Shown: positions 55,891 to 64,000, counted from the stretch's first letter. The stretch: 64,000 nucleotides of DNA from GMQP-bins7 sp963776565 (GCA_963776565.1 CAVZNF010000005.1:248001-312000), one strand, 5' to 3'. Made by a program: numbers and translations. Notes: generated by a model not told the origin, from the sequence alone.

Positions 55891-57364
55891 GCGACATGAC
55901 ATAGATCCGGTCGAGACCGTCGACCCCGAAGCTCGTCAGCTCGGGCACGGCGAGCCCGAGATCGCCGCTCGTCGAAGCGGTGCCGTTCGTGACCGCGACA
56001 CTCGTGATCCTGCCGGTGCAGAAATCGCCGTAGAGGTAACGGCCCGCAAGGGCGGGCACCCGTCCGTCTCGGACGACGACACCCCCGATCACGGCGCAAT
56101 TCGAGCCGTCGCGCGCGTATTCGAGCAAGGGCGCGGTCGCGCCCGAGCAGCTCGCCGTCGCATCGAACGGCACGGAACCCTCGAAGCACGGCCAGCCGAA
56201 GTCGAGGGCCGCCTGTCCGCGCAGAGCCAGGTCGACCTCCTCGCGCTTCGCCTCTCCCGCATCGCCGACGTAGAGGCTTCCGGTGACACTGTCGATCCAG
56301 AATCGCCACGGGTTGCGAAGGCCGTCGGCCCAGATCTCCGGACGGGCATCGGCGTCGCCAACGAATGGGTTGTCGGCCGGGACTGCGTACGGATCGCCCT
56401 GCCGCGGGTCGATTCGAAGGATCTTCCCGAGCAGGCTGTCCTTGCGCTGGGCGAAGACGCCCGGTGGGTTCAGGACGCCGCTGTCACCGTCCCCGACGGA
56501 GGCGTAGAGATAGCCGTCGGGGCCGAACTGGAGCATGCCGCCGTTGTGGTTCTCCCACGGCTTGACGATGGTGAGCAGCAGCCGCTCGCTGTACACGTCG
56601 GCGAGGTCCGGGTCGGTGGGATGTCGGCGGAATTCGGAGATGTGGATGTCGCCGTTGCCGGCCGTCGAGTTGTAGAAGGCGTAGAAGAGCCCGCTCGTCG
56701 CGTAGTCGGGCGCGAAGGCGATCGACAGCAGCCCGGGCTCGCTCGTGAACTTGATCTTGTCGCGCAGGTCGAGGAACGGCGTGGGGAGGACCTCGCCGTC
56801 GCGGACGATCCGCACGGTTCCGGTCTGCTCCACGACGAAGAGTCGATGGGCGTCCCCGGGCGGCGCGGTGACGAGCACCGGTCGATCGAAGGTTCCGACA
56901 CGCGTCGGGGAGACGAGGTCGGAGCTGTCGACCGGCGGAGGAGGCTTGGCGGGCGAAGGCTTCGTCGAGACGCCGAAGGTCCCTTTCATGCCGAGACGTG
57001 CGTGCCCGGAGATCGAGCACAGGAACGTGAACGCTCCCTTCTTTCGAAACGTCGCGGTGATGACCTGACTCTTCCCCGGAGCGAGCACGCGTGTCCGCTT
57101 CACGTGTCCGATGACGAAGTCGTGCACGGTATCGCCACGATTTCGAACGATGAACCGGACCGTCGAGCCGGCTGGAACGGAACGTCTGGACAGCGCGAAC
57201 GAGAAATCGCGCGCATCCACGCGGATCGTGTAGGTGCGCGCCGGCGAAGGGGACGCTGCGCCGGACAGCAGCAACGCACCGAAAGCCGCCACCGCTACGA
57301 CCGACGGAGCTCGAGCGAGTCGCGAGGCGCCTGCCACGGACGCAAGGCTACGTTCACGAGGCAC
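55847..57364 (-). CDS. Cupredoxin domain fused to PQQ-type sugar dehydrogenase beta-propeller
   Basis: 505 residues. Signal peptide (APSVVAVAAFGALLLSGAAS), then a cupredoxin domain at ~45-130 with all type 1 copper ligands visible: His in TVHDFVIG, and Cys, His, Met in FLCSISGHARLGMKG. A glucose/sorbosone dehydrogenase (GSDH) propeller follows from ~150 (DAHRLFVVEQTGTVRIVRDG, KIKFTSEPGLLSIAFAPDY, ENHNGGMLQFGPDGYLYASVGDGD, LRNPWRFWIDSVTGSLYVGD). It probably oxidises a sugar or aldose outside the membrane and passes electrons to the copper domain; that route is inference. Some GSDH proteins do not bind PQQ. Confidence 0.85.
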   Translation of the reverse strand: MPRERSLASVAGASRLARAPSVVAVAAFGALLLSGAASPSPARTYTIRVDARDFSFALSRRSVPAGSTVRFIVRNRGDTVHDFVIGHVKRTRVLAPGKSQVITATFRKKGAFTFLCSISGHARLGMKGTFGVSTKPSPAKPPPPVDSSDLVSPTRVGTFDRPVLVTAPPGDAHRLFVVEQTGTVRIVRDGEVLPTPFLDLRDKIKFTSEPGLLSIAFAPDYATSGLFYAFYNSTAGNGDIHISEFRRHPTDPDLADVYSERLLLTIVKPWENHNGGMLQFGPDGYLYASVGDGDSGVLNPPGVFAQRKDSLLGKILRIDPRQGDPYAVPADNPFVGDADARPEIWADGLRNPWRFWIDSVTGSLYVGDAGEAKREEVDLALRGQAALDFGWPCFEGSVPFDATASCSGATAPLLEYARDGSNCAVIGGVVVRDGRVPALAGRYLYGDFCTGRITSVAVTNGTASTSGDLGLAVPELTSFGVDGLDRIYVMSLSGDVFRLDPKSST

Positions 57365-57404
57365 CGACGCTCGCCACCCTTACAGAGTCCTTAGGAAGAC
57401 GTCG

Positions 57405-58082
57405 TCACAGAACGCGTGCGGAAATCGGCGTCTCCGTGCCGCTCTCGACGCGGTAGCCACGTGCGCCCTCGCGCGAGCTGACGACCTCACGCAGCTCGGC
57501 GCCGACGAAGTGGAACGCAGCGAAGTCGTCGGCTGCATAGCCTGCCGGGAATCCGTCGTCGACGAGCGAGCGGTAGAAGGGACGGCGGAGCTTCTCGCCG
57601 TCGTAGTGCGGGCAGAAGCTTCCCGGCACGAGGCCGAGACCGTCGTGAAGTGGATCGAGCGCCGGGCCGAACGAGTCGGTCACGCTGCACTCGAACCAGC
57701 AGTTCGCACCAGCGCTGACTCCACCGACAACGGCGCCCCGTCGCCATGCCTCGCGCAGCGCTTCGTCCACGCCGTGGAGGCGCCACAGCGCGAGCGCGTT
57801 CGCCGTGTTCCCGCCGGAGACGTAGATCACGTCCTGCGATGCCAGATGGTCGACCGGGCGCTCGGGTGTGCCGAAGAGCCGCAGGCAGCTCGGCTCGCAG
57901 TCTCGTTTCGAGAACGCCTCGTAGAACGCGGCGATCCCGCGGTCGGAGTCGCCGGCGGGGGTCGGAACGAAGCAGATCCGCGGACGAGCCGCAGGCGAGC
58001 AGGCGAGTACGAAGTCGTCGAGCGGTGAGTCGTCTTCCATCGTGAACCCGCCGCCGCCCATCGCAACGATCTGTCCCACCAC
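57405..58082 (-). CDS. Peptidase S51, dipeptidase E / cyanophycinase-like
   Basis: 225 residues. The nucleophile Ser is in GGVSAGANCWFECSV, with VSGGNTANALALWRLHG and the His in CPHYDGEKLRRPF. Family S51 includes Asp-specific dipeptidases (PepE) and cyanophycinases; length and the lack of a signal peptide favour a cytoplasmic dipeptidase. GTG 58082 starts it, 40 bases after (on the minus strand, upstream of) the GSDH gene. Confidence 0.87.
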   Translation of the reverse strand: MVGQIVAMGGGGFTMEDDSPLDDFVLACSPAARPRICFVPTPAGDSDRGIAAFYEAFSKRDCEPSCLRLFGTPERPVDHLASQDVIYVSGGNTANALALWRLHGVDEALREAWRRGAVVGGVSAGANCWFECSVTDSFGPALDPLHDGLGLVPGSFCPHYDGEKLRRPFYRSLVDDGFPAGYAADDFAAFHFVGAELREVVSSREGARGYRVESGTETPISARVL

Positions 58083-58130
58083 GCGGACGAGTGTAGATCC
58101 CAGGCGCGCTTGGCTCGGATGTGTAAAGGT

Positions 58131-58148
58131 GCCCGCACTGCGGCGGGC
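58131..58148. terminator. Hairpin upstream of small gene
   Basis: GCCCGC-ACTGCG-GCGGGC, a 6-bp perfect stem with no T run. It lies between the divergent S51 gene and a small plus-strand gene and may be a leader structure rather than a terminator. Confidence 0.3.
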
Positions 58149-58159
58149 GGACCCATTCC

Positions 58160-58462
58160 TTGGAGGTTCCTCCCAACAGTGAGACCGCCCGCCGTGACTT
58201 CGCAGGGCTGCTTATGGACAGCGAGCCATTTCAGACGTTGCTCGAGCAGGTACAGGACCTGCACCGGCGCACAGACGAGCTGAACCGCTCGAAAGCGCGG
58301 AGCGTCCACGACAGCGTCCGAGCGCAACTCAGCTGGAAGGCTCCGCCGAGCCTTCCTCGCGATCAGAGGAACCTCGCGGACGACGTCGTCGAGGCGCTCA
58401 ACACACCACGTCTCTCCCCCGCGCAATCCCGGCAACTCTGGCAGGCCTACTTCGGCAAGTAG
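58160..58462 (+). CDS. Hypothetical protein
   Basis: Up to 100 residues from TTG 58160; ATG 58214 would give 82. Helical and charged (FQTLLEQVQDLHRRTDELNRSKARSVHD) with a C-terminal SPAQSRQLWQAYFGK. No recognised family. It opens a stretch of weakly coding sequence and is followed by a strong hairpin. Confidence 0.5.
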   Translation: MEVPPNSETARRDFAGLLMDSEPFQTLLEQVQDLHRRTDELNRSKARSVHDSVRAQLSWKAPPSLPRDQRNLADDVVEALNTPRLSPAQSRQLWQAYFGK

Positions 58463-58536
58463 GTCGACTGGCGAGTGCACGTAGGGCTCGCTGGGCCAGA
58501 CGCGACTTCAGCGAAGTGCCGCAGCCTCAGGTCAAG

Positions 58537-58560
58537 GAAGGCCCGCCGAAGCGGGCCTTC
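58537..58560. terminator. Strong bidirectional terminator-like hairpin
   Basis: GAAGGCCCGC-CGAA-GCGGGCCTTC, a 10-bp perfect stem with a tetraloop. It lies 75 bases after the plus-strand hypothetical gene and 85 bases after the end of a minus-strand small gene, so it can stop transcription from either side. Confidence 0.65.
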
Positions 58561-58644
58561 AGTGTCGGGCGAGTGAACCGCGCCTCCCTCGAGCTCCGGC
58601 TCCTCGATCTGCAGGCGGCTCGGGCTAAGGCGAAACCGACCACG

Positions 58645-58851
58645 TCACGCGGCTTTCTTGGATGCGTCCTTGCCTGTGCCCTTGCACTCCGGGCACTCGT
58701 CGACCATGCGCTCCTCGTACATGGGGCCGGGGACGTAGGCCGATCCCTGGCACTCGGGGCACGCATTCTCAGCGAGGTCATGCCGGCTCTTCCACGGGCT
58801 ATGCACCGTGCCCCCCTTGCTCGAATGGTTGCCAGCTGTCCCCGTCCGCAC
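58645..58851 (-). CDS. Small CxxC zinc-ribbon-like protein
   Basis: Up to 68 residues from GTG 58851 (GTG 58806 gives a shorter form). It has two CPEC motifs spaced about 24 apart, CPECQGSAYVPG and CPECKGTGKDASKK, each followed by a Gly. This resembles half of a DnaJ-type zinc centre or a phage-like zinc ribbon. It overlaps the upstream minus-strand gene by 53 bases. Partner and function unknown. Confidence 0.6.
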   Translation of the reverse strand: MRTGTAGNHSSKGGTVHSPWKSRHDLAENACPECQGSAYVPGPMYEERMVDECPECKGTGKDASKKAA

Positions 58852-59008
58852 CTTTGATGAAGACCGAGCTTGCAGCCGCCGTTGGCTCGGGCGTTGGCTG
58901 GTTGTCGGCGATCACCGCGCCAATGTCATCGGTCGCTCGAAAGTGACCGTCGACATCGCGGTGCGCTCCGTTCATGGTCCAGTGAGCAATCAGCTTTGTC
59001 GTATTCAT
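58799..59008 (-). CDS. Small hypothetical protein
   Basis: 69 residues from ATG 59008: NTTKLIAHWTMNGAHRDVDG.. and a Pro/Thr/Ala linker then GADGDSWQPFEQGGHGA. Not recognised. A longer frame from 59077 has poorer composition upstream. It is paired with the zinc-ribbon gene, and the small overlapping genes resemble a phage or mobile-element remnant. Confidence 0.5.
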   Translation of the reverse strand: MNTTKLIAHWTMNGAHRDVDGHFRATDDIGAVIADNQPTPEPTAAASSVFIKGADGDSWQPFEQGGHGA

Positions 59009-59600
59009 CGTGGTTGCGCCGCCCGCAGTGAGCGAGGCGGCATCTCCTCCCCTTGTGTCCCAGCGTGTCCATCGCACGGTATCCCCCTCACGGGGCAGTG
59101 CATATCCCTCGAAAGAGCGTTCTTCGCCGATTGCAGCGCGGCTCGTGGTAGGTCAGTCCGCCTCCTCGAGCTCCTGGATCTGCATCGCTCAATGCGGGTC
59201 TTCTCCCCAGAAGGGGCATGCTCGCGGCAGACGGCGCCAGGCAGACTGTGCAGGACGAGGCCGGGCGCAGTTGCTCTCCAGACCTTGAGGGGCGAGGAGG
59301 CGATATCGCCGCAGCTATCCCCTCCTCCTGCGTCCGGCCTCATCGCATACCGGGTGCGGGTAGATTCCCGCTAAGCGGTGCGGGTTTGCGGCCCACTCTG
59401 GGCGTCGAGGCGCCACCGACATGACGAAAACGGGCACCCCAAGGTGCGCGTTCCGTCCGACAACGTTGCCCTGGGTCTACGTGAGCAGGGATACACACCT
59501 CTCGTTCGGCACGTCCGCGACCGGCATGACGTGCGTGTGCACGTCCATGCTCATCGACGCTTGATCGGGTCCTCCTTCGCGACCCACCAAGCGGCTATCG
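59009..59600. other. Weakly coding stretch before recombinase remnant
   Basis: No convincing gene. Several frames are open because of GC content but none shows a domain. On the minus strand a tiny frame MQIQELEEAD ends near 59157. Some frames around 59400-59560 may be decayed upstream sequence of the recombinase. Confidence 0.35.
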
Positions 59601-59760
59601 TGGGCTGAGATTGCTCGCTTCGTCGGCCAGCGCAAGCTCTCGCTGACGGCCGATACCTACACACATGTCCTGTGGACGGCGACGAGTCTCGACTACGGAG
59701 AGATGACGCGGCGGGGAGGAGTGCTCTCTGAGATCCGAGCGTTCGGAATCTGGCCGGAAG
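59601..59760 (+). pseudogene. Tyrosine recombinase (integrase) C-terminal remnant
   Basis: The frame from 59601 reads WAEIARFVGQRKLSLTADTYTHVL, matching the C-terminal active-site end of phage-type tyrosine recombinases, where (L/V)GH.....T.. Y.H holds the last His/Trp-type residue and the nucleophilic Tyr. The earlier catalytic Arg and HxxR parts are not found in any nearby frame, so this is a decayed or fragmented integrase. It signals past integration in this stretch. Confidence 0.65.
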
Positions 59761-59919
59761 TTCCGCCGCCCGCGTATCGCGCTGCGTCCGGTAAGACGAG
59801 CATGGCGGCGCATCTGCATCCGCCTCAATCCATACAACCTTCGCGCCGTACGTCGCATCGCGTTCGCCCGCGAGCGACGTCGACTGCGCAATTTCCCTTC
59901 GCTGACGTTCAACGAGAAG

Positions 59920-60726
59920 GTGCGCTACCGGATGCTCGCGGACAGGCAACCCCTGTTGACCACGTTCGCGGACAAGCTCGCGGTGCGAGGATACGTGGAG
60001 TCGAAGATCGGCGCGAGCTATCTGCCGACCCTGTACGCGGTCACGAGTGAGCCGAGGACGCTACTGCGGGATGAGCTCCCACATGAATTCGTCCTCAAGC
60101 CAACGCGCGGATCAGGGGCGTGCGTCATCGTCGCGGAGTTCGCATCCCGCGAGACGACGTTCCCTGACCGCCCGTCGCACGCGACGTGGCCGAACGAGGG
60201 GTGGATCAAAGCGGTGGTGCATCCCGACACGCTCGACTGGGATCGTCTGCGTAGGCTCTGCCAGCATTGGCTCTCCCTTAGCTACGGAGGGATCGATGTG
60301 TGGGCGTACGAGAACGTCGTCCAGAGAATCCTCGTTGAGGAGCTCTTGGACGAAAGTGGAGTGCCCTTCGACTTCAAGTTCTTCGTGTTCGACGGACGCG
60401 TGCGGATGATTCAGGTCGATCTCGACCGGTTCACGACACAAACGCGCACCCTGTACACGCCGCGGTGGGAGCGGCTCTCGGTCGCGTATGAGTATCCGGC
60501 CGGCGCTGATGTCGAGCGCCCATCCGCGCTCGCCGAAATGATCGAGGTCGCGGAGCGCCTTGGTGCCGACACAGAATTTGTTCGCGTCGACCTTTATTGC
60601 GTCAAGGATCGAGTCGTGTTTGGCGAGCTGACTCCCTACCCGGTCGCCGGACGTGGCTCATTCGACCCCCCCGAGTTCGACCATCAGCTCGGAGAGTGGT
60701 GGACGCTGCCAGGGCTGGGCCGATAA
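59920..60726 (+). CDS. TupA-like ATP-grasp protein, N-terminus uncertain
   Basis: 268 residues from GTG 59920. Family features: ADKLAVRGYVESKIG, PTLYAVTSEPRTL, HEFVLKPTRGSGACVIV for ATP binding, VEELLDESGVPFDFKFFVFDGRV, and ELTPYPVAGRGSFDPPEFD. It is related to teichuronopeptide-biosynthesis TupA and other ATP-grasp enzymes of surface polysaccharide clusters. Family-typical residues (LTFNEK; RIRLNPYNLR-like sequence) continue upstream in the same frame back to 59707 without ATG, GTG or TTG, so the true start is lost, is CTG 59728, or is frame-shifted. No glycosyltransferase cluster is adjacent; it is probably part of the accessory stretch. Confidence 0.72.
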   Translation: MRYRMLADRQPLLTTFADKLAVRGYVESKIGASYLPTLYAVTSEPRTLLRDELPHEFVLKPTRGSGACVIVAEFASRETTFPDRPSHATWPNEGWIKAVVHPDTLDWDRLRRLCQHWLSLSYGGIDVWAYENVVQRILVEELLDESGVPFDFKFFVFDGRVRMIQVDLDRFTTQTRTLYTPRWERLSVAYEYPAGADVERPSALAEMIEVAERLGADTEFVRVDLYCVKDRVVFGELTPYPVAGRGSFDPPEFDHQLGEWWTLPGLGR

Positions 60727-60758
60727 CGCCCCGGGTACCTGGAGCCTGCCGATCCACG

Positions 60759-60781
60759 CGGTGCTGTCCCGGTGCTGTCCC
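60759..60781. repeat. Tandem 11-base repeat
   Basis: GGTGCTGTCCC occurs twice in direct succession 35 bases after the ATP-grasp gene. It lies near the integrase remnant and could be a scar or short tandem duplication; significance unknown. Confidence 0.6.
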
Positions 60782-61226
60782 TCGCTAGGGCGCCCTTTCG
60801 CCTGCCTCGGGCCTGCCTTGGTCGATCGTCTTGTTGTCCATAGTGAGCCAACCGAAGACACATAGTGCGCGCGATGCAGCCTCGTAACGAACCAACGTGG
60901 CTCTCATGCGGGACATGTTGACGCGACGTCCTCACGGCAGGCTCAAGTCCGGGCGAGAGCGCGGGAGCGACGGGCCACGGCAACCCAACCTCGTTCCCGT
61001 CCACGCTCCCCATGTGCAGTGCGCCGCTCGGGTTACCTATGGGGGCCCCTCAGGAGTGCTGAATCCCTCAAACGAGTGATCTTCGCCCCGCAAGCGTGAC
61101 CTTTCCGCTGCGCCCACGCATGATTCGGTGATGGGGAGCGGGGACCGGACCGTGTGGGGCAGCGCCTTGCGTACTACAGCGAGGCAGGGCGCGCCCAGTC
61201 CGGCTCACGCGGTCGATGAGGACTCG

Positions 61227-61376
61227 ATGTCAACGGGGATGTTCGACTTGGTCCTTGGCTGGGGAGGAAGGACCGATCCGCGCGAAGACGATGAGCGCCT
61301 AGCGGCCATTCGAAACGGACCGCGTTTCGCCCGTCCAGTGCTTGTAGAACCTCCCGAGACATCGCTCTCTGAGTAG
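61227..61376 (+). CDS. Possible 49-residue protein
   Basis: From ATG 61227: STGMFDLVLGWGGRTDPREDDERLAAIRNG.. ending ..VLVEPPETSLSE. Acidic and plausible in codon use, but short and without relatives known to me. It could be chance. Confidence 0.3.
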   Translation: MSTGMFDLVLGWGGRTDPREDDERLAAIRNGPRFARPVLVEPPETSLSE

Positions 61377-61743
61377 TCCGCGTTCATCACGCCCACCCGC
61401 ACCAGCTCATCGACCGAGGTCGTGAAGGATCTCGTCGACTCGCCGCGCTTGGTCTCTGGGCGGGGCGAGGTCTGAGGCCGAAGCCTCGCCGGTAGCTTCG
61501 CGCGTGGCTCGGATTCGGGAATGCGGTCGAGCGGCAGGTACTTCAGGGCAAATGCAGCCGCGCCTGGCCGTCGTCTCACACCTGGTCGACTCCTCACGCC
61601 GCGCCTTGCTCGCGGCCAGGTCGTGCATACGCTGGATCGCCCCCGCCTACCAGCACAGCATCTGGCGACATCTACGGCAGGGACGACCATGTAACCATGC
61701 GGGTTTCCGCTTCCTGCCTAGTGCCCGTAGATTCCCCCCGCAA

Positions 61744-64000
61744 ATGCGCTACGTCTTCGACTTCGGCGAGGACTCGGGCGGCGGTCGCGAACTCCTCGGC
61801 GGGAAGGGGATCGGCCTCGCCGAGATGACCCAGCTCGGCGTGCCCGTTCCGGACGGGTTCACGATCACGACCGAGGCGTGCCGTGCGTATCTGAGAGGCG
61901 GAGGCGAGGTGCCCGCCGGTCTCGACGACGAGATCGAGGAGCACATCGCTGCGATCGAGCAGCGAACCGGCAAGGGGTTCGGCGACGATCGCGATCCGCT
62001 CCTCGTCTCAGTCCGCTCGGGCGCCGCCGTCTCGATGCCGGGGATGATGGACTCGATCCTCAACCTCGGGCTGAACGACGTCGCGGTCGAGGGGCTCGCC
62101 GTCTCCACCGGCAATCCGCGCTTCGCGCTCGACTCGTACCGCCGGCTCATCCAGATGTACGGGGAGGTCGTCGACGGCGTCGATGGACAGCGCCTCGAGC
62201 AGGCGCTCACGGACATGAAGTCGGCCCGTGGCGTCTCGCAGGACGTCGACCTCACGGCGGACGATCTTCGTGAGCTCGTCGCGACCTACGCCGCGATCTA
62301 CGAGGAAGAGACCCGCCGCTCGTTCCCGCAGGATCCGCGCGAGCAGCTTCGCCACGCGTACCGGGCCGTCTTCGACTCGTGGAACGCGCCTCGCGCGAAG
62401 GTCTACCGGCGCGCCAACGACATCGCGGACGACCTCGGAACGGCGGTCAACGTCGTCCAGATGGTCTTCGGCAACCGTGGCGAGAGCTCGGGCACCGGTG
62501 TCTGCTTCACGCGTAACCCGTCCACCGGTGAGCGGCGGCTCTACGGCGAGTTCCTCTCGAACGCGCAGGGGGAGGACGTCGTCGCCGGGATTCGCACACC
62601 GGAGCCGATCGAGCGGATGCGCGAGCGGATGCCGCAGGCGTTCGACCAGCTCGTCGACACGCTCGATCGGCTCGAGTCGCACTACCGCGACCTGCAGGAC
62701 ATCGAGTTCACGGTCGAGGAGGGCACGCTCTACCTTCTGCAGACGCGCACCGGCAAGCGCACCGCGACCGCGGCGTTGCGCGTGGCCGCGGAGATGGTCG
62801 ACGAAGGGCTCATCTCCCGCGAGGAGGCGGTCGCACGGATCGACCCGGCTCAGCTCGATCAGCTGCTCCACCCGATGATCGACCCCGACGCGACGGTCGA
62901 GGTCGCTGCCCGCGGGCTGAACGCATCGCCGGGCGCAGCATCGGGCGCCATCGTGCTCGACGCGGATACGGCCGAGGAGCGCGGCCGGGCGGGCGAAGAC
63001 GTGATCCTCGTCCGCTTGGAGACCACGCCTGACGACATCCACGGCCTCATCCGTGCTGCCGGCGTCCTGACGGCCCGCGGCGGAATGACCTCGCACGCTG
63101 CCGTTGTCGCTCGCGGGATGGGCAAGCCGTGCGTGGCAGGGTGCGAGGACCTCTCGATCGACGTCGCCGCGGGCACGGTGCGCATCGGCGAGCACGATCT
63201 CCGCGCCGGTGACGTGATCACCGTCGACGGCGGCACAGGACGAGTCATCGTGGGTGCCGTCCCACTCGTTCCTCCGGCGATCGACGAGAACTTCGGGACG
63301 ATCCTCGAGTGGGCCGACGACGTCCGGCGCCTGCGCGTGCGCGCGAACGCCGACACCCCGGAGGACGCTGCGAAGGCGCGCGAGTTCGGAGCCGAGGGCA
63401 TCGGCCTCTGCCGGACCGAGCACATGTTCATGGGCGAGGAGCGCCTGCCGGTCGTGCGCGAGATGATCCTCGCCCGCGACGAGGAGGAGCGCCGTTCGTC
63501 GCTCGATCGGCTGCTTCCCATGCAGCAGGGCGACTTCGAGGGGATCTTCGAGGCAATGGCCGGGCTCCCGGTGACGATCCGTCTCCTCGACCCACCGCTC
63601 CACGAGTTCCTGCCGTCGCTCGAGGAGGCGACCTCCGACGCGATGCGCGACCGGATCCGCCAGCTCCACGAGGCGAATCCGATGCTCGGCACGCGCGGCT
63701 GCCGGCTCGGCCTGCAGTTCCCCGAGATCTACGAGATGCAGGTTCGCGCGATCGTCCGCGCGGCACGCGCCGTCCACGAGCGGACGGGCGAGGCGCCACT
63801 CGTCGAGATCATGCATCCGCTCGTCGGCTTCACGGAGGAGCTCGCCCGTCTCCGCGAGCTCACCGAGCGCGTGGCGTCCGAGGAGCCGACGGTCGAGTAC
63901 CTCTGCGGGACGATGATCGAGCTCCCACGCGCCGCCTTGCGCGCGGACGAGATCGCCGTGGAGGCCGACTTCTTCTCCTTCGGGACGAACGACCTCACGC
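61744..64000 (+). CDS. ppdK: Pyruvate, phosphate dikinase (cut by window end)
   Basis: Reversibly converts pyruvate, ATP and Pi to PEP, AMP and PPi. The first ~752 codons are here, intact, of a usual ~880. N-terminal GGKGIGLAEMTQLGVPVPDGFTI and SVRSGAAVSMPGMMDSILNLG belong to the nucleotide domain; the swivelling phosphohistidine domain has the catalytic His in GGMTSHAAVVARGMGKPCVAGC with the regulatory Thr two residues before it; the PEP/pyruvate barrel has GAEGIGLCRTEHMF and EIMHPLVGF. The adjacent PPDK regulatory protein gene at 54788 is the expected switch. ATG 61744 lies after an AT-poor leader with no obvious ribosome site. Confidence 0.94.
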   Translation, partial: MRYVFDFGEDSGGGRELLGGKGIGLAEMTQLGVPVPDGFTITTEACRAYLRGGGEVPAGLDDEIEEHIAAIEQRTGKGFGDDRDPLLVSVRSGAAVSMPGMMDSILNLGLNDVAVEGLAVSTGNPRFALDSYRRLIQMYGEVVDGVDGQRLEQALTDMKSARGVSQDVDLTADDLRELVATYAAIYEEETRRSFPQDPREQLRHAYRAVFDSWNAPRAKVYRRANDIADDLGTAVNVVQMVFGNRGESSGTGVCFTRNPSTGERRLYGEFLSNAQGEDVVAGIRTPEPIERMRERMPQAFDQLVDTLDRLESHYRDLQDIEFTVEEGTLYLLQTRTGKRTATAALRVAAEMVDEGLISREEAVARIDPAQLDQLLHPMIDPDATVEVAARGLNASPGAASGAIVLDADTAEERGRAGEDVILVRLETTPDDIHGLIRAAGVLTARGGMTSHAAVVARGMGKPCVAGCEDLSIDVAAGTVRIGEHDLRAGDVITVDGGTGRVIVGAVPLVPPAIDENFGTILEWADDVRRLRVRANADTPEDAAKAREFGAEGIGLCRTEHMFMGEERLPVVREMILARDEEERRSSLDRLLPMQQGDFEGIFEAMAGLPVTIRLLDPPLHEFLPSLEEATSDAMRDRIRQLHEANPMLGTRGCRLGLQFPEIYEMQVRAIVRAARAVHERTGEAPLVEIMHPLVGFTEELARLRELTERVASEEPTVEYLCGTMIELPRAALRADEIAVEADFFSFGTNDLT

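Larger units (their letters stand above)
60727..61743. other. Accessory intergenic stretch
   Basis: About 1 kb with no clear gene other than one possible small frame at 61227. It contains the tandem repeat at 60759-60781. A minus-strand frame at 61205-61690 is open but rich in Ser/Arg and probably spurious. The promoter of ppdK should lie at its right end. Confidence 0.4.

Noticed and set aside
61205..61690. Minus-strand frame upstream of ppdK as a recombinase or regulator
   Set aside because: Open for 161 codons but with Ser/Arg/Pro-rich translation and no motif; not separable from chance at this GC content.
1..64000. CRISPR array, rRNA operon, tmRNA or complete insertion sequence
   Set aside because: No regularly spaced repeats, conserved rRNA segments, tmRNA tag frame or transposase with terminal inverted repeats were seen by reading; only an integrase fragment is present.

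Overview
The window is a 64 kb piece of a high-GC chromosome with dense coding, many GTG and some TTG starts, and frequent 4-base ATGA/GTGA overlaps between neighbouring genes. Gene content and order (ruvX-mltG-aroE-aroC-aroKB-aroQ-pepP-efp-acc-nusB-xseB-ispA-like ... tlyA-nadK-recN-pyrG, plus a shikimate kinase/dehydroquinate synthase fusion and a pyruvate phosphate dikinase with its regulatory kinase/phosphorylase) fit an actinobacterium, most likely class Thermoleophilia (Gaiellales/Solirubrobacterales). That placement is inferred from gene order and protein style; no rRNA is present.

Layout. 0.2-6.1 kb: a secreted subtilase, small hypothetical genes, tRNA-Glu, a secreted lysozyme-like transglycosylase, galactokinase and tRNA-Gln. 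6.1-10.6 kb: an HD-domain protein and a heterodimeric ABC exporter on the minus strand. 10.6-16.0 kb: a complete histidine utilisation operon (glutamate formiminotransferase, hutH, hutU, hutI). 16.0-25.1 kb: a membrane protein, a metallo-beta-lactamase-fold hydrolase, hisS, aspS, an RlpA-like protein, mnmA, a DUF948-like protein and alaS. 25.1-42.5 kb: the long housekeeping block from ruvX to pyrG, covering shikimate synthesis, EF-P, biotin carboxylase subunits, prenyl synthesis, NAD kinase and DNA repair. 42.5-58.1 kb: GH13 alpha-glucosidase, M20 peptidase, alanine dehydrogenase, a PD40 repeat protein, deoB, a pyrimidine phosphorylase, mutM, recO, glyS, the PPDK regulatory protein, a cupredoxin-sugar dehydrogenase fusion and an S51 peptidase. 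58.1-61.7 kb: a poorly coding accessory stretch with small genes, a tyrosine-recombinase remnant and a TupA-like ATP-grasp protein. From 61.7 kb to the window end: the first ~750 codons of ppdK.

Two things stand out. The biotin-carboxylase locus encodes a carboxyltransferase-like domain in which all four metal-ligand positions of the pyruvate carboxylase family are substituted, followed by BCCP and biotin carboxylase in one frame: a probable pseudoenzyme in an unusual domain order. Also, between about 0.2 and 45.3 kb at least 33 single-base +1 frame breaks interrupt otherwise well conserved genes, many of them essential (seven in alaS, four in aspS, four in aroE). They occur in genes on both strands, almost always as an extra base, and are absent from the many long intact genes after 45.3 kb. 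The simplest reading is residual insertion errors in the assembly; in the annotation such genes are treated as functional CDS with the break positions given.
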